A DNA stretch of 64,000 bases from an uncultured Acidaminococcus sp. (GCA_900554515.1 USHN01000004.1:66559-130558), one strand, 5' to 3'. Shown: positions 7,590-17,436, numbered from the stretch's first letter. The notes: a model not told the origin generated them from the sequence alone. Program-made: numbers and translations.

Positions 7590-8383
7590 TGCTGGAACTG
7601 GAGCATATTTCCAAAACATTTTTCCCCGGTACGGTGAATGAGAAAAAAGCCCTGCTGGATGTGTCACTGCACATGGATGAAGGGGATTTTATTACCATTA
7701 TCGGCGGCAACGGCGCAGGCAAATCCACGCTGCTGAATTCTGTTGCCGGCGTTTTCCCCGTGGATAAGGGCAGCATCAAAATCGACGGCGTGGATGTAAC
7801 CGGGATGCCGGAACATAAACGGGCCAAATACATAGGACGGGTGTTTCAGGATCCTATGATGGGCACTGCTGCCGGAATGATGATTGAAGAAAATTTATCC
7901 CTGGCTTCCCGGCGGGGGAAGACACCGGGATTGTCCTGGGCCCTCAAGGACAATGAACGGGCACAGTTTAAAACCATGCTGAAAGAATTGGATCTGGGAT
8001 TGGAGACCCGTCTTACCACCCGGGTGGGACTGCTGTCCGGGGGACAGCGGCAGGCTCTGACACTGCTTATGGCTACTCTGACCAAGCCAAAACTATTGCT
8101 TTTGGATGAGCATACGGCGGCACTGGATCCCAAAACAGCAGAAAAAGTGTTGGGGCTCACCCAAAAAATTATTGCCCGGGATCATTTGACGGCGCTGATG
8201 ATTACCCATAATATGCGGGACGCCCTGCGGTTTGGCAACCGGCTCATCATGATGGATGCAGGCCGTATCGTAGTGGACGTGAGTGCAGAAGAAAAAGCCA
8301 AACTGACCATTCCGGACCTGTTGGACCTCTTTGAAAAAGCGGCCGGTTCGGAACTGGATAACGATAGAATGATGCTGGGGTAA
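7589..8383 (+). CDS. ABC transporter ATP-binding protein (TrpZ-like)
   Basis: A 264-residue ATPase with Walker A GGNGAGKST (39-47), a Q-loop near RVFQDPMMGTAAGM, the signature LSGGQRQAL, Walker B LLLLDEHTAALDP and the H-loop MITHNMRDALRFG. It powers the importer formed with the two upstream proteins. The start overlaps the permease stop by one base. AGAAAGGCGGG serves as ribosome binding site inside the upstream gene. Confidence 0.92.
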   Translation: MLELEHISKTFFPGTVNEKKALLDVSLHMDEGDFITIIGGNGAGKSTLLNSVAGVFPVDKGSIKIDGVDVTGMPEHKRAKYIGRVFQDPMMGTAAGMMIEENLSLASRRGKTPGLSWALKDNERAQFKTMLKELDLGLETRLTTRVGLLSGGQRQALTLLMATLTKPKLLLLDEHTAALDPKTAEKVLGLTQKIIARDHLTALMITHNMRDALRFGNRLIMMDAGRIVVDVSAEEKAKLTIPDLLDLFEKAAGSELDNDRMMLG

Positions 8384-8412
8384 CCTGGCAAAGGCATGAG
8401 GAGGCAATTCCA

Positions 8413-9678
8413 ATGAACAAGGTTCCGTTCCTGACAAAGGAGCAAGCAGAACAAATTGCAGAAACGTATCCAACCCCGTTTTATGTATATGATGAAAAAG
8501 CCATTCGGCAAACGGTGCGGAATATTAATAAAGCTTTCAGCTGGAACAAAGGCTTTAAAGAGTATTTTGCGGTCAAGGCGACGCCGCTGCCGGGGATTTT
8601 GCAAATCATGCGGGAAGAAGGCTGCGGAACGGATTGTTCCTCCTATCCGGAACTGATTTTAAGCGATGTGACCGGCTTTAAAGGCCACGACATCATGTTT
8701 TCTTCCAACGATACGCCGGTAAAGGATATGCAGGAAGCCTATAAATTACAGGCGATTATCAATTTGGATGATTTTACCATGATCGATTTTCTGGAAAAGG
8801 TGGCAGCCATTCCGGAGACCATCTGCTGCCGCTACAATCCTGGGGGTATTTTTGCCCTGGGCAATTCCATTATGGATAATCCCGGCGATTCCAAATACGG
8901 TATGACCAAGGACCAGCTGCGGGAAGCCTTCCGGATCTTAAAGGGCAAGGGCGTGAAACATTTCGGGATTCATGCCTTTTTGGCCAGCAACACGGTGAGC
9001 AACGCGTACTATCCGGAACTGGCTAAGCAGCTTTTTGAACTGGCGGTGGAAATGAAACAGGATACCGGCGTAGCTGTGGACTTTATTAACTTGTCCGGCG
9101 GCGTGGGTATTCCGTACAAACCGGATCAGACCCCTAATGATATTTTTGCCATTGGGGAAGGCGTACACAAGGTCTTTGATGAAGTGCTGGTGCCTAACGG
9201 CATGGGAAACGTGGCGATTTTCACGGAAATGGGCCGCTTTGTCACCGGGCCTTATGGAGCGCTGGTGACGAAAGTGCTGCATTTCAAGCATATTTACAAG
9301 GAATATGCAGGGGTGGACGCGTGCGCTGCCAATTTGATGCGGCCGGCCATGTATGGGGCCTACCATCATATTACGGTGCTGGGCAAGGAAAATGCACCCT
9401 GTGACCGTACGTACGATGTGACAGGCGGCCTGTGCGAAAATAACGATAAGTTTGCCGTAGACCGGAAACTTCCCCTTTTGGAAGAGGGGGATTACCTCTT
9501 TATTCATGATGCCGGGGCTCACGGGTCTGCTATGGGCTATAACTACAATGCCAAATTGTGGTGCGCTGAACTTTTACTGAAGGAAGATGGCAGCGTGGTC
9601 TTGCTGCGTCGGGCAGAGACGGAAAAAGATTATTTTGCCACGTTGGACTTTACCCATCTGTTTGATACCGTGCAATGA
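8413..9678 (+). CDS. lysA: Diaminopimelate decarboxylase (PLP-dependent, alanine racemase fold)
   Basis: A 421-residue type III PLP decarboxylase. The PLP lysine is Lys55 in EYFAVKATPLPG. The glycine-rich phosphate-binding stretch is NLSGGVGIPYK, and the C-terminal active-site Cys lies in TGGLCENNDKFA. Diaminopimelate decarboxylase makes lysine from meso-diaminopimelate. The CENND in place of the usual CESGD and an unusual overall sequence leave open a related amino-acid decarboxylase. GAGGAGG precedes the ATG. It follows the ABC ATPase by 29 bases and its stop overlaps the ClC gene, so it may be co-transcribed with the amino-acid importer. Confidence 0.82.
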   Translation: MNKVPFLTKEQAEQIAETYPTPFYVYDEKAIRQTVRNINKAFSWNKGFKEYFAVKATPLPGILQIMREEGCGTDCSSYPELILSDVTGFKGHDIMFSSNDTPVKDMQEAYKLQAIINLDDFTMIDFLEKVAAIPETICCRYNPGGIFALGNSIMDNPGDSKYGMTKDQLREAFRILKGKGVKHFGIHAFLASNTVSNAYYPELAKQLFELAVEMKQDTGVAVDFINLSGGVGIPYKPDQTPNDIFAIGEGVHKVFDEVLVPNGMGNVAIFTEMGRFVTGPYGALVTKVLHFKHIYKEYAGVDACAANLMRPAMYGAYHHITVLGKENAPCDRTYDVTGGLCENNDKFAVDRKLPLLEEGDYLFIHDAGAHGSAMGYNYNAKLWCAELLLKEDGSVVLLRRAETEKDYFATLDFTHLFDTVQ

Positions 9679-11252
9679 ACAGGGTAGAACGGGAAAGAAC
9701 GTTAAACGGCATCCTCCATATTCCGGATCTGAAGCTGAAGCTGGCGTTTGAAGGAATGCTGGTGGGGCTTTTTGCCGGGACCATGATTACGGTACTGCGG
9801 CTGTGCCTGGGCTTTGTGATGGAAAACCGGAGAACGGCGGTGCTCTTTCTACGCAGCCTGCCGCCAGTGTATATTCTCTTTTGGGTGGCAGGGCTTATCC
9901 TGGTGGCAGGCTTTATCGCCGGGCTGGTGCGCTGGGTGCCTGTGGCTGGGGGAAGCGGCATTCCCCAAATCCGGAGCATTGTGCTGGGCCTGGAAAAAAG
10001 CCGGCACTGGATGCGGGTCCTTTTGGTGAAACTATTGGCAACGGCTACGGGTATCGGGGCCGGCTTATCCATGGGCAGAGAAGGCCCTTCGGTGCAGATC
10101 GGCGGCATGGCCGGGCAGGGCGTAGGCCGCTTTTTGGACAATACCAACCTAGAAACCCGGGCCCTTATCAGTAGCGGGGCAGGAGCAGGCATTGCTGCGG
10201 CCTTTAACGCACCGCTGGCGGGCGTACTGTTTACCATGGAAATCATCCATAAAAATATGTCGGCCCTGGTGATGGTGCCGACCCTGATGGCGTCCACGAC
10301 GGCTACGCTGTTGGTGCACAATGTGTTTGGCCATGAAACGGTGCTGGATATTCCAAGAATGGAAATCATGCCTGTGAATTATCTCCCCCAGCTGGTGGGC
10401 TTGGGGATTTTGACAGGCCTTGCAGGCGTGGCTTTTAACAAAGGCACTTTTGCCGTGGGAAAATTTTATCAGCTGCCTGTTTTTAAAAATTCCTGGATGC
10501 GGATCGGGTTTGCCCTTTTGCTGACCATTCCGGTGACCTACTTTCTCCCGCAGATCTTAGGGGCGGGGGACAATCTGATTGAGGCCATGGTGGATTTGGA
10601 AGGGTCTCTTCCTTTGATTCTGATTTATCTGGTGGGGAAATTTTTCTTCACCTTATTCAGTACGGCTTCCGGGGCGCCCGGCGGTTCCCTTCAGCCCATG
10701 CTGGTGCTGGGCTCTTTGTGTGGCGGGCTGTATGGCGGCGCTTTGGCACAGCTGGGTATGTTGCCGGAAAATTTCCGGCTTCATATGGTGGTTTTCGGCA
10801 TGGCAGGCCTTTTTACCGGAAGCGTCCGGGGACCTGTGACGTCGGTGTTGCTCCTTTTGGAAATGACGGGGCGGTTCTATCATTTGGTACCCCTCTGTAT
10901 CGTTGTAATCTTTGCCTATGCGGCTGCGGAAATCTGCGAGGACACGCCGATTTTTGATGCGATGCTGGAAAAATCCCTGAAAGCAAAGTCAAGCAATCCC
11001 AATTTAATGGCGGCTCCCCGGGAACAGCATCTGCTGGAAGTGGCTGTAGAGGGCGGCTCCTATGCGGAAGGGAAAACCCTGGCTCAGATCCATTTCCCGG
11101 GCAATGCCCTGGTGATCAGCGTGCGGCGGGGGGATATGGAATTGATCCCCCGGGGCAATACGTTGCTCCTGGCGGGAGACTATGTGTACCTGCTGCCCAA
11201 CCATGGAAAACTCTCAGAACTGCATAAAATCTTTCGCTGTAAAACCGGGTAA
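9675..11252 (+). CDS. ClC-family chloride channel or H+/Cl- antiporter with C-terminal TrkA-C domain
   Basis: A 525-residue membrane protein with the ClC ion-pathway motifs in order: GSGIPQIR, GREGPSVQIGG and the long GAGAGIAAAFNAPLAGVLFTME. A later TASGAPGGSLQPMLVLGS and GSVRGPVTSVLLLLEMTG complete the pore. Residues about 445-525 form a TrkA-C (RCK_C) ligand-binding domain (PGNALVISVRRGDMELIPRG). The pore Glu in GREGP suggests a proton-coupled exchanger, but this is inference. The ATG overlaps the lysA stop (ATGA). The gene ends in an intrinsic terminator. Confidence 0.92.
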   Translation: MNRVERERTLNGILHIPDLKLKLAFEGMLVGLFAGTMITVLRLCLGFVMENRRTAVLFLRSLPPVYILFWVAGLILVAGFIAGLVRWVPVAGGSGIPQIRSIVLGLEKSRHWMRVLLVKLLATATGIGAGLSMGREGPSVQIGGMAGQGVGRFLDNTNLETRALISSGAGAGIAAAFNAPLAGVLFTMEIIHKNMSALVMVPTLMASTTATLLVHNVFGHETVLDIPRMEIMPVNYLPQLVGLGILTGLAGVAFNKGTFAVGKFYQLPVFKNSWMRIGFALLLTIPVTYFLPQILGAGDNLIEAMVDLEGSLPLILIYLVGKFFFTLFSTASGAPGGSLQPMLVLGSLCGGLYGGALAQLGMLPENFRLHMVVFGMAGLFTGSVRGPVTSVLLLLEMTGRFYHLVPLCIVVIFAYAAAEICEDTPIFDAMLEKSLKAKSSNPNLMAAPREQHLLEVAVEGGSYAEGKTLAQIHFPGNALVISVRRGDMELIPRGNTLLLAGDYVYLLPNHGKLSELHKIFRCKTG

Positions 11253-11270
11253 AATACTGCCCGGTTTTTT
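11241..11270 (+). terminator. Intrinsic terminator of the lysA-ClC operon
   Basis: Stem AAAACCGGG / CCCGGTTTT with a 10-base loop, followed by two more T. It begins inside the last codons of the ClC gene. Confidence 0.8.
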
Positions 11271-11329
11271 GTATGGGCGGAAAATGGTATAATAAATTGT
11301 TAGAACGGATGCGGGAGGTGAAGCGCAGC

Positions 11330-12649
11330 ATGGAAGAAGATAATTTATTTGCCGTACCCACGGAAGAACCTTTGGCGGCACGGCTCAGGCCCCGGACGCT
11401 GGATGAATTTGTAGGGCAAAAGCACCTTCTTGATCCGGGCAAAGTCCTGCGGAATTTGATTGAAGCGGACCGGATTTCCTCCATGATTTTCTGGGGGCCT
11501 CCCGGCGTGGGGAAAACTACCCTGGCACAGATTATCGCCCAGTCCACAAAGGCCGGCTTTATTAATTTTTCTGCCGTGACCAGCGGAATTAAGGAAATTC
11601 GTGCCGTGATGCAGCGGGCAGAAGAAAATCGCCGCTTTGGGCACCGGACGATTGTATTTGTGGATGAAATTCATCGCTTTAACCGTGCCCAGCAGGATGC
11701 GTTTCTGCCCTATGTGGAAAAAGGATCCATCATTCTCATTGGGGCCACGACGGAAAACCCTTCTTTTGAGATTAACGGGGCACTGCTATCCCGCTGCAAG
11801 GTGTTCGTCCTTAAGGCTTTGGAGCCGGAAGACATTATGGAAATCCTGCAGCGGGCACTGAAAGATCCCCGAGGCTTTGGCAGCGAAGCCGTGCATATGG
11901 ACGAGGAGTTGCTTTCCATGGTGGGAGAATTTTCCAATGGGGATGCCCGTTCGGCTCTTTCCACCTTAGAAATGGTGGTGTTAAACGGGGAGCAGCGCCC
12001 GGACGGGATTTATGTAACACGGGATACGGTGGAACAGTGTACCAGTAAAAAAAGCCTTTTATACGACAAGCATGGGGAAGAGCACTATAATGTAATTTCT
12101 GCCCTGCATAAATCCATGCGCAATTCGGATCCGGATGCTGCGGTCTACTGGCTGGCCCGGATGCTGGAGGCGGGGGAGGATCCCCTGTACATCGCCCGGC
12201 GGGTGGTGCGCTTTGCCAGTGAGGATGTGGGGCTGGCAGATCCCAGAGGGCTGGAAATTGCCGTGGCTGCCTATCAGGCCTGTCATTTTATCGGCATGCC
12301 GGAATGCAGCGTGAATTTGACCCATGCCGTGATTTATCTTGCCATGGCGCCTAAAAGCAATGCGCTGGATGTGGCCTATGCGGAAGCCAAGACGGATGCC
12401 CTGGAACATCTGGATGAGCCGGTCCCTATGAACATTCGCAATGCCCCTACTAAACTGATGGATCAGCTGGGGTATGGGAAAGGTTACCAGTACGCCCATG
12501 ATCTGCCGGAAAAAATGGCGGCCATGCAGTGCCTGCCGGATTCTCTGAAAGATCGGGAATATTATCAGCCGACAGAACAGGGAATGGAGCAGCGCTACAA
12601 GGAGCGGCTGGAGAAAATCAAGGCCTGGAAGAAAGCGCATGGTATGTAG
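11330..12649 (+). CDS. rarA: Replication-associated recombination protein RarA/MgsA (AAA+ ATPase)
   Basis: About 439 residues. The opening PLAARLRPRTLDEFVGQ is the hallmark of RarA. Walker A is GPPGVGKTT, Walker B is VFVDEIHRFN, sensor 1 is ATTENPSF and an arginine finger lies in LLSRCKVF. The C-terminal MgsA domain includes MRNSDPDAAVYWLARMLEAGEDPLYIARR. RarA acts at stalled replication forks. The ATG at 11330 is chosen because GGGAGG lies 12 bases upstream and family members start at this point. An in-frame ATG at 11273 precedes the likely -10 box (TATAAT, 11287-11292) and is rejected. Confidence 0.95.
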   Translation: MEEDNLFAVPTEEPLAARLRPRTLDEFVGQKHLLDPGKVLRNLIEADRISSMIFWGPPGVGKTTLAQIIAQSTKAGFINFSAVTSGIKEIRAVMQRAEENRRFGHRTIVFVDEIHRFNRAQQDAFLPYVEKGSIILIGATTENPSFEINGALLSRCKVFVLKALEPEDIMEILQRALKDPRGFGSEAVHMDEELLSMVGEFSNGDARSALSTLEMVVLNGEQRPDGIYVTRDTVEQCTSKKSLLYDKHGEEHYNVISALHKSMRNSDPDAAVYWLARMLEAGEDPLYIARRVVRFASEDVGLADPRGLEIAVAAYQACHFIGMPECSVNLTHAVIYLAMAPKSNALDVAYAEAKTDALEHLDEPVPMNIRNAPTKLMDQLGYGKGYQYAHDLPEKMAAMQCLPDSLKDREYYQPTEQGMEQRYKERLEKIKAWKKAHGM

Positions 12650-12726
12650 AAACGTCGGGAAAAAGGCATAGATTTGTTCCATCTTTGGCACAATTTTCCA
12701 GTATGATAGAAAGCGGGAGAAAAATC

Positions 12727-13101
12727 ATGATTATCGGAATTGGTATTGATATGGTCAAAGTGGCACGGATTGAACGGGCCCTGCGGCAAAAAGGCTTTAA
12801 GGAGCAGGTTTTTACCCCGGACGAAATTGCCTACTGCGAACGCAAAGGCGCCCACAGCAGCGAATCCTATGCGGCCCGGTTTGCCGCAAAAGAAGCCTTG
12901 GGAAAAGCGCTGGGGACGGGAATCCACCGCAGCGAACTGCTGGATGCGGAAATTTTAGTAAATGAACGCACCGGGTGTCCGCAATTGCACCTGATGGGGA
13001 AACTGCGGGCAGCCGCCCTTCTTCGTAAGGTAGAGCAGGTTCACGTGAGCATTAGCCATACGGCGGGTAATGCGGTTGCTGCTGTAATACTGGAGGAATA
13101 G
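12727..13101 (+). CDS. acpS: Holo-[acyl-carrier-protein] synthase
   Basis: A 124-residue 4'-phosphopantetheinyl transferase of the AcpS type. The Mg-binding motif GIGIDMVKVARIE (4-16, Asp8) and FAAKEALGKALG (53-64, Glu56) are both intact, as is the closing VHVSISHTAGNAVA. It converts apo-ACP to holo-ACP using CoA. Usual family length from the ATG at 12727. An upstream in-frame ATG would add unconserved residues. It is followed three bases later by nnr, the common acpS-nnr pairing. Confidence 0.95.
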   Translation: MIIGIGIDMVKVARIERALRQKGFKEQVFTPDEIAYCERKGAHSSESYAARFAAKEALGKALGTGIHRSELLDAEILVNERTGCPQLHLMGKLRAAALLRKVEQVHVSISHTAGNAVAAVILEE

Positions 13102-13104
13102 TTC

Positions 13105-14607
13105 ATGAAATTAATTTCTGGCAAGGCTATGAAGCAGGTGGATGCTGCGGCAATCCAGCAAATAGGCATCCCGGAAGCAGTACTCATTGAAAATGCCGGG
13201 CGGGCTGTGGCGGAAGCGGCCGACACCCTTTTGGGCGGCGCCAGCGGGAAAAAAATCGTCTGCCTGATCGGTAAGGGCAATAACGGGGGAGACGGATTAG
13301 CAGCGGCCCGGTTTCTTTTCCAAAAAGGAGCTGCCATCACCATCGTCTGCGGGGAAGATCCCAAAAAATTTGGGGAAGGGGCAGCGCTCCAATACCGGAT
13401 GAGCCAGCACTTCCCTTTGCGGCATTTTGTATGGGAAACCCAGCAGGAAGCGGTGCTGAGTGCCTGTGCCCAAAGTGATTTGTTTATTGATGCGCTGCTG
13501 GGAACCAGTTTTCACGGGAGTATGCGGGAGCCTGTATGGTCCCTTGTAGAGACGTTGCGGATGGTATCAACGCCTGTGCTGGCCGTGGACATCCCCAGCG
13601 GCGTAGAAGCAGACACGGGTAAAACGGAACTGGCGCTTTCGGCCCAGGCAACTGTGACCATGATTGCTCCTAAACCGGGCCTTTATCTATATCCGGGTGC
13701 CAGTTTTACGGGAAAGATTATCCTTGCCAATTTGAATACGCCGCCGTCTCTTTTGACAGAGGCAGAAAGCAGGGAAGAACTCTTAACGGCGGAGCTGATC
13801 CAGGCATGGCTGCCACGGCGCCCTGCCAACGCCCATAAGGGCATGAATGGAAAAATTGGCATATTGGCCGGCAGTTTAGGCTATGCCGGTGCGGCTGAGC
13901 TGTGTTCCAAGGCGGCAGTGCGTGCTGGCGGGGGCCTTGTGACGCTGTATACACAGCCGGAAGTGCTGCAGCCGCTCATTATCAAATCCACGGAAGTTAT
14001 GGTGCGGCCGCTGGCAGAAGCCGGACTGAGCGCACTTAAAAACTATGATGTAATCGCCGTGGGGCCGGGCATGGGAAAAGCTCCGGAGACCGTAGAATTT
14101 GTCCGGCAGCTTTTGCCCCATTTGAAACAACCGTTAGTCATTGACGCGGATGGTCTGAATGCCTTGGACGGGCAGGATACCCTATTAAAAGAATTGCCTC
14201 AAAAAATCCTGACCCCCCATCCGGGAGAAATGGCAGGGCTCTTAGAATGCAGTATAAAAACCGTATTGGACGACCCGGTAAAGTATGCCCGGGAGGGGGC
14301 TAGTCGCTGGAACGCCGTAGTGGTTTTAAAATGTACACCTGCGATGGTTGCCCTGCCGAACGGACAGGTTTATTTTAATACTACAGGAAATGCAGGCATG
14401 GCTACCGGCGGCTGCGGGGACGTGTTGACCGGAACCATTGCGGCGCTGTTGGGACAGGGCCTAACGCTTGAAAAAGCAGCCTGCTGTGGGGTGTATCTCC
14501 ATGGAATGGCTGGGGATTTGGCGTCTGTAAACGGAAAAATCGGCATGAAAGCCGGGGATCTGCTGGACAGACTGCCGGAAGCTATGCAGCAAACCTTGCC
14601 GGTGTAA
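13105..14607 (+). CDS. nnr: Bifunctional NAD(P)H-hydrate epimerase / ADP-dependent NAD(P)H-hydrate dehydratase
   Basis: A 500-residue fusion that repairs hydrated NAD(P)H. The N-terminal epimerase (about 1-215, YjeF_N) has VLIENAGRAVAE, GKGNNGGDGLAAAR and AVDIPSGVEADTG. The C-terminal dehydratase (about 225-495, ribokinase-like) has NAHKGMNGKIGILAGSLGYAGA, AVGPGMG, VIDADGLNAL, LTPHPGEMAGL and the catalytic NAGMATGGCGDVLTG. GGAGGAA precedes the ATG. Three bases separate it from acpS. Confidence 0.95.
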   Translation: MKLISGKAMKQVDAAAIQQIGIPEAVLIENAGRAVAEAADTLLGGASGKKIVCLIGKGNNGGDGLAAARFLFQKGAAITIVCGEDPKKFGEGAALQYRMSQHFPLRHFVWETQQEAVLSACAQSDLFIDALLGTSFHGSMREPVWSLVETLRMVSTPVLAVDIPSGVEADTGKTELALSAQATVTMIAPKPGLYLYPGASFTGKIILANLNTPPSLLTEAESREELLTAELIQAWLPRRPANAHKGMNGKIGILAGSLGYAGAAELCSKAAVRAGGGLVTLYTQPEVLQPLIIKSTEVMVRPLAEAGLSALKNYDVIAVGPGMGKAPETVEFVRQLLPHLKQPLVIDADGLNALDGQDTLLKELPQKILTPHPGEMAGLLECSIKTVLDDPVKYAREGASRWNAVVVLKCTPAMVALPNGQVYFNTTGNAGMATGGCGDVLTGTIAALLGQGLTLEKAACCGVYLHGMAGDLASVNGKIGMKAGDLLDRLPEAMQQTLPV

Positions 14608-14608
14608 T

Positions 14609-14637
14609 TTGTTCCTTAAGGAAAAATATGATAAAAT
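14609..14637 (+). promoter_or_regulatory. Promoter of the amidase gene
   Basis: TTGTTC (14609-14614), a 17-base spacer and TAAAAT (14632-14637), directly after the nnr stop. It gives an untranslated leader of roughly 45 bases before the TTG start. Confidence 0.5.
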
Positions 14638-14686
14638 ATTGCGAAATGCAGTGAAATCTAATGAATACTTTTGAGGAGGTTCTATC

Positions 14687-15796
14687 TTGCTTAAAAAGCT
14701 TTTCCTGCTCTGCTGCTTTTTAGTGGGGCTGATGACCATGGGATCGGCGGAAGCAGCGCCTACGATAAAAGACGTAATCTACGGGGTGAATCCAGACGGA
14801 CAGTTACGCATTGTTCTGGACACCACCAGTGCAGCAAAGTATAAAACGGAACGCTTGAGCAAGGAACTGCGGGTTACGGTATATGGAAACTTGAAAAACC
14901 GGGTGGATCGGGAATTCACCCCTAAAAACGCACCGTATGTCAGCGTGGTGCAGCTGGAACGCAAAGTCAATGCCACTGTCGTTCATATCAAAATGAAGGA
15001 CAAACTGGAAAGAGGCAGCTATAAAGTTTTTGAACTGAAAGCGGATAAGCTGAATAAGCAGCCTACCCGTGTGGTCATTGACATTGTTGCAGGGCCGCCT
15101 CAGAAAAAATTCAGGCCCAGGAGACCGGAACGGCCTTCCAGCTCTCCCTGGTCCTCCACAAGAGACGATACTAAGCCCAAATTTGGCGACACCTATTCGG
15201 TGGTGGGCGGCCTCAAAGGCAAACGAATTACCCTGGATCCGGGGCATGGCGGCTCCGATCCCGGTACCCATGGTCTGGTAACGGGAACCACAGAAAAAGA
15301 AGTGACGCTGCCAGTAGCTATGAGAGTCAAAGCGCTGCTGGAGAAAAAAGGCGCGATTGTGTATATGACGCGAAAAACAGATGTGGATGTGTATGGACCG
15401 GATGCCACGGATGCCCAGGAATTGCAGGCACGGGTGGATGTGGCAGAAAACAGCCGTTCGGATCTCTTCCTCAGCATTCACGTAAATGCCAGCGTCAATA
15501 CGAGCATTGGTGGATTTAGTACCTATTATCATCCTAAGACCAAGTATGATATCCAGGTAGCCCAGTGCATTCAGGATCAACTGATGAAAACCGCCAAAGT
15601 GGATAATATGGGTGTGCGCAGCGCCAATTTCTATGTCATCAAGCGCAGCTCCATGCCTGGGGCTCTGGTGGAATGTCTGTTCTTTACCAATAAGCGGGAA
15701 GAGCAGATGTTAATTTCCCCATGGTTCCAAAATAAAATGGCGGCGGCTATTGCCGATGGGATTGAAGACTTCTATAACCAGCATCGCGGCGGCTGA
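14687..15796 (+). CDS. N-acetylmuramoyl-L-alanine amidase with AMIN domain
   Basis: A 369-residue exported cell-wall hydrolase that starts with TTG seven bases after GAGGAGG. The signal peptide (KLFLLCCFLVGLMTMGSAEA) is followed by an AMIN-type domain (about 25-125) for envelope targeting and a Pro/Arg/Ser-rich linker (130-160). The zinc amidase_3 domain (about 175-365) has ITLDPGHGGSDPGT, a Glu in TTEKEVTLPVA, LFLSIHVNA and ALVECLFFTN. It cleaves the bond between muramic acid and the stem peptide. Confidence 0.92.
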   Translation: MLKKLFLLCCFLVGLMTMGSAEAAPTIKDVIYGVNPDGQLRIVLDTTSAAKYKTERLSKELRVTVYGNLKNRVDREFTPKNAPYVSVVQLERKVNATVVHIKMKDKLERGSYKVFELKADKLNKQPTRVVIDIVAGPPQKKFRPRRPERPSSSPWSSTRDDTKPKFGDTYSVVGGLKGKRITLDPGHGGSDPGTHGLVTGTTEKEVTLPVAMRVKALLEKKGAIVYMTRKTDVDVYGPDATDAQELQARVDVAENSRSDLFLSIHVNASVNTSIGGFSTYYHPKTKYDIQVAQCIQDQLMKTAKVDNMGVRSANFYVIKRSSMPGALVECLFFTNKREEQMLISPWFQNKMAAAIADGIEDFYNQHRGG

Positions 15797-15862
15797 TGCT
15801 TTGGCTGCCTGTTTGGAAACAAGGCCTGGTAACCGTGCTGTTTAATTGCAACGAGACAAAAG

Positions 15863-15895
15863 AATCCCCGTACAGTTTTGGGCTGTACGGGGATT
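15863..15895. terminator. Bidirectional terminator between amidase and putP
   Basis: A 13-bp perfect stem AATCCCCGTACAG / CTGTACGGGGATT with a 7-base loop. A-rich sequence on the left and T-rich sequence on the right allow termination from both convergent genes. Confidence 0.8.
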
Positions 15896-15898
15896 TAC

Positions 15899-17395
15899 TT
15901 ATTCCATTTCTGCTTGTTTTAGCTTTGCCAGGGCTTCGTCATACCGGGACTTCATCGTGTCGTCCGGTTCTTCGCCCAGGAGGCTCACCAGTACGATGGC
16001 AAGACTGGAGAAGAGAAAGCCAGGGATGATTTCATAGATACCTGTGGCGCTCAGAAAATTCTTCCACAAGAGGACGGTGGTGCCGCCCACTACAATCCCG
16101 GCAAAGGCACCGTTTGTGGTCATGCGTCTCCAGAAGAGGGAGAACAGCACAAGAGGCCCGAAAGACGCTCCAAAACCTGCCCAGGCATAAGACACGATAT
16201 TTAAAATCATGCTGTCAGGGTTCAGCGCCAAAAACAGGGAAACCAGAGAAACCACAATGATCATGAACCGGCTCATGCGGACCAGTTCGCCGGCAGAGGC
16301 TTTGGGATTGATCAGGATCTTATAGAAATCCGTGGTAAAGGAAGAAGCAGCTACCAGAAGCTGGCTGTCCGAGGTGCTCATAATGGCACCCAAGATGCCG
16401 GATGTGATAATCCCGGCCAGGAACGGATGGTAAAATTTTCCGCTGAGCTGAATGAAGACGGTTTCAGCAGCCCCGCCTTTCAGGATATCGCCCAGATACG
16501 CTCTCCCGGCAAGCCCAACGCCCACGGCCATGAACAGGGAAATAACGACCCATACCATGGCGATGTGGGTGGCCTGCTTAATGCTTTTCGGATCCCGGAT
16601 AGCCATGAACCGCACCAAAATATGGGGCTGGCCGAAATATCCCAGGCACCAGGCCAGGAGGGATAAAATTGCAAGGAAACTCAGCTCGCTGCCATCGGCC
16701 CCTTTGAAAAGGTTAAAGTAATGGGGATTGATGGCATTCAGGCGCGCCACCGTAGCTTCTACGCCGCCGATGGCATACATAGCGGTCAGGGGGACCACCA
16801 GAATGGAAAAGAACATCAGAAACCCTTGGAATAAGTCCGTCCAGCAAACGGCGGAAAACCCGCCCATAAGAGTGTAGAACACCACGATGCCGGTGGTGAT
16901 AAAAAGAGAATAGCGGTAATCCAGGCCAAAGGCGGTGTTAAAGAGCTTGCCCCCTGCCACAAAGCTGGAGGACGTATAAATTACAAAAAAGATAAAAATA
17001 AAGAAGGCGGAAGCCAGACGCAATTTTTTGTGCCGGTCGGAAAACCGGTTATCAAAATATTCCGGGAGGGTAATGGAATTGCCCATCACGTGGGTAAAAA
17101 TCCGTAACCGCTTTGCCACGAACCGCCAATTCAACCACGTCCCCAGAATAAGGCCGATGGCAATCCAGGAAGAACTGATCCCTGCCAGATACGCATAGCC
17201 GGGCAGCCCCATGAGCATCCATCCGCTCATATCCGAGGCTTCTGCGCTCATGCTCGTTACCCAGGGACCTAACGCTCTTCCCCCTAGTGCGTAGCCTTCC
17301 ATGTCTTCATCTTTTTTATAGGTGATTAACCCGATGCCCACCAGGACGGAAAAATATAAAACCAGTGCCGCCAGTGTGCTGAATGCCATATGCAT
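15899..17395 (-). CDS. putP: Sodium/proline symporter
   Basis: A 498-residue sodium:solute symporter with about 13 membrane segments. PutP-type features include YALGGRALGPWVTSMSAEAS-DMSGWMLMGLPG near residues 35-66 and the sodium-site region AIMSTSDSQLLVAASSF. It imports proline with Na+. GGGAG lies seven bases before the chosen ATG. The gene is read leftwards from a promoter that shares an inverted-repeat pair with the divergent DUF1934-argS promoter. Confidence 0.92.
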   Translation of the reverse strand: MHMAFSTLAALVLYFSVLVGIGLITYKKDEDMEGYALGGRALGPWVTSMSAEASDMSGWMLMGLPGYAYLAGISSSWIAIGLILGTWLNWRFVAKRLRIFTHVMGNSITLPEYFDNRFSDRHKKLRLASAFFIFIFFVIYTSSSFVAGGKLFNTAFGLDYRYSLFITTGIVVFYTLMGGFSAVCWTDLFQGFLMFFSILVVPLTAMYAIGGVEATVARLNAINPHYFNLFKGADGSELSFLAILSLLAWCLGYFGQPHILVRFMAIRDPKSIKQATHIAMVWVVISLFMAVGVGLAGRAYLGDILKGGAAETVFIQLSGKFYHPFLAGIITSGILGAIMSTSDSQLLVAASSFTTDFYKILINPKASAGELVRMSRFMIIVVSLVSLFLALNPDSMILNIVSYAWAGFGASFGPLVLFSLFWRRMTTNGAFAGIVVGGTTVLLWKNFLSATGIYEIIPGFLFSSLAIVLVSLLGEEPDDTMKSRYDEALAKLKQAEME

Positions 17396-17436
17396 TGCGC
17401 CACTCCCTTTCCTTTGCGCTTTTGTTGAATAGTCCT

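Noticed and set aside
15796..16029. 77-codon frame after the amidase gene
   Set aside because: It begins at the amidase stop but runs through the bidirectional terminator and then antisense to putP. Not a credible gene.
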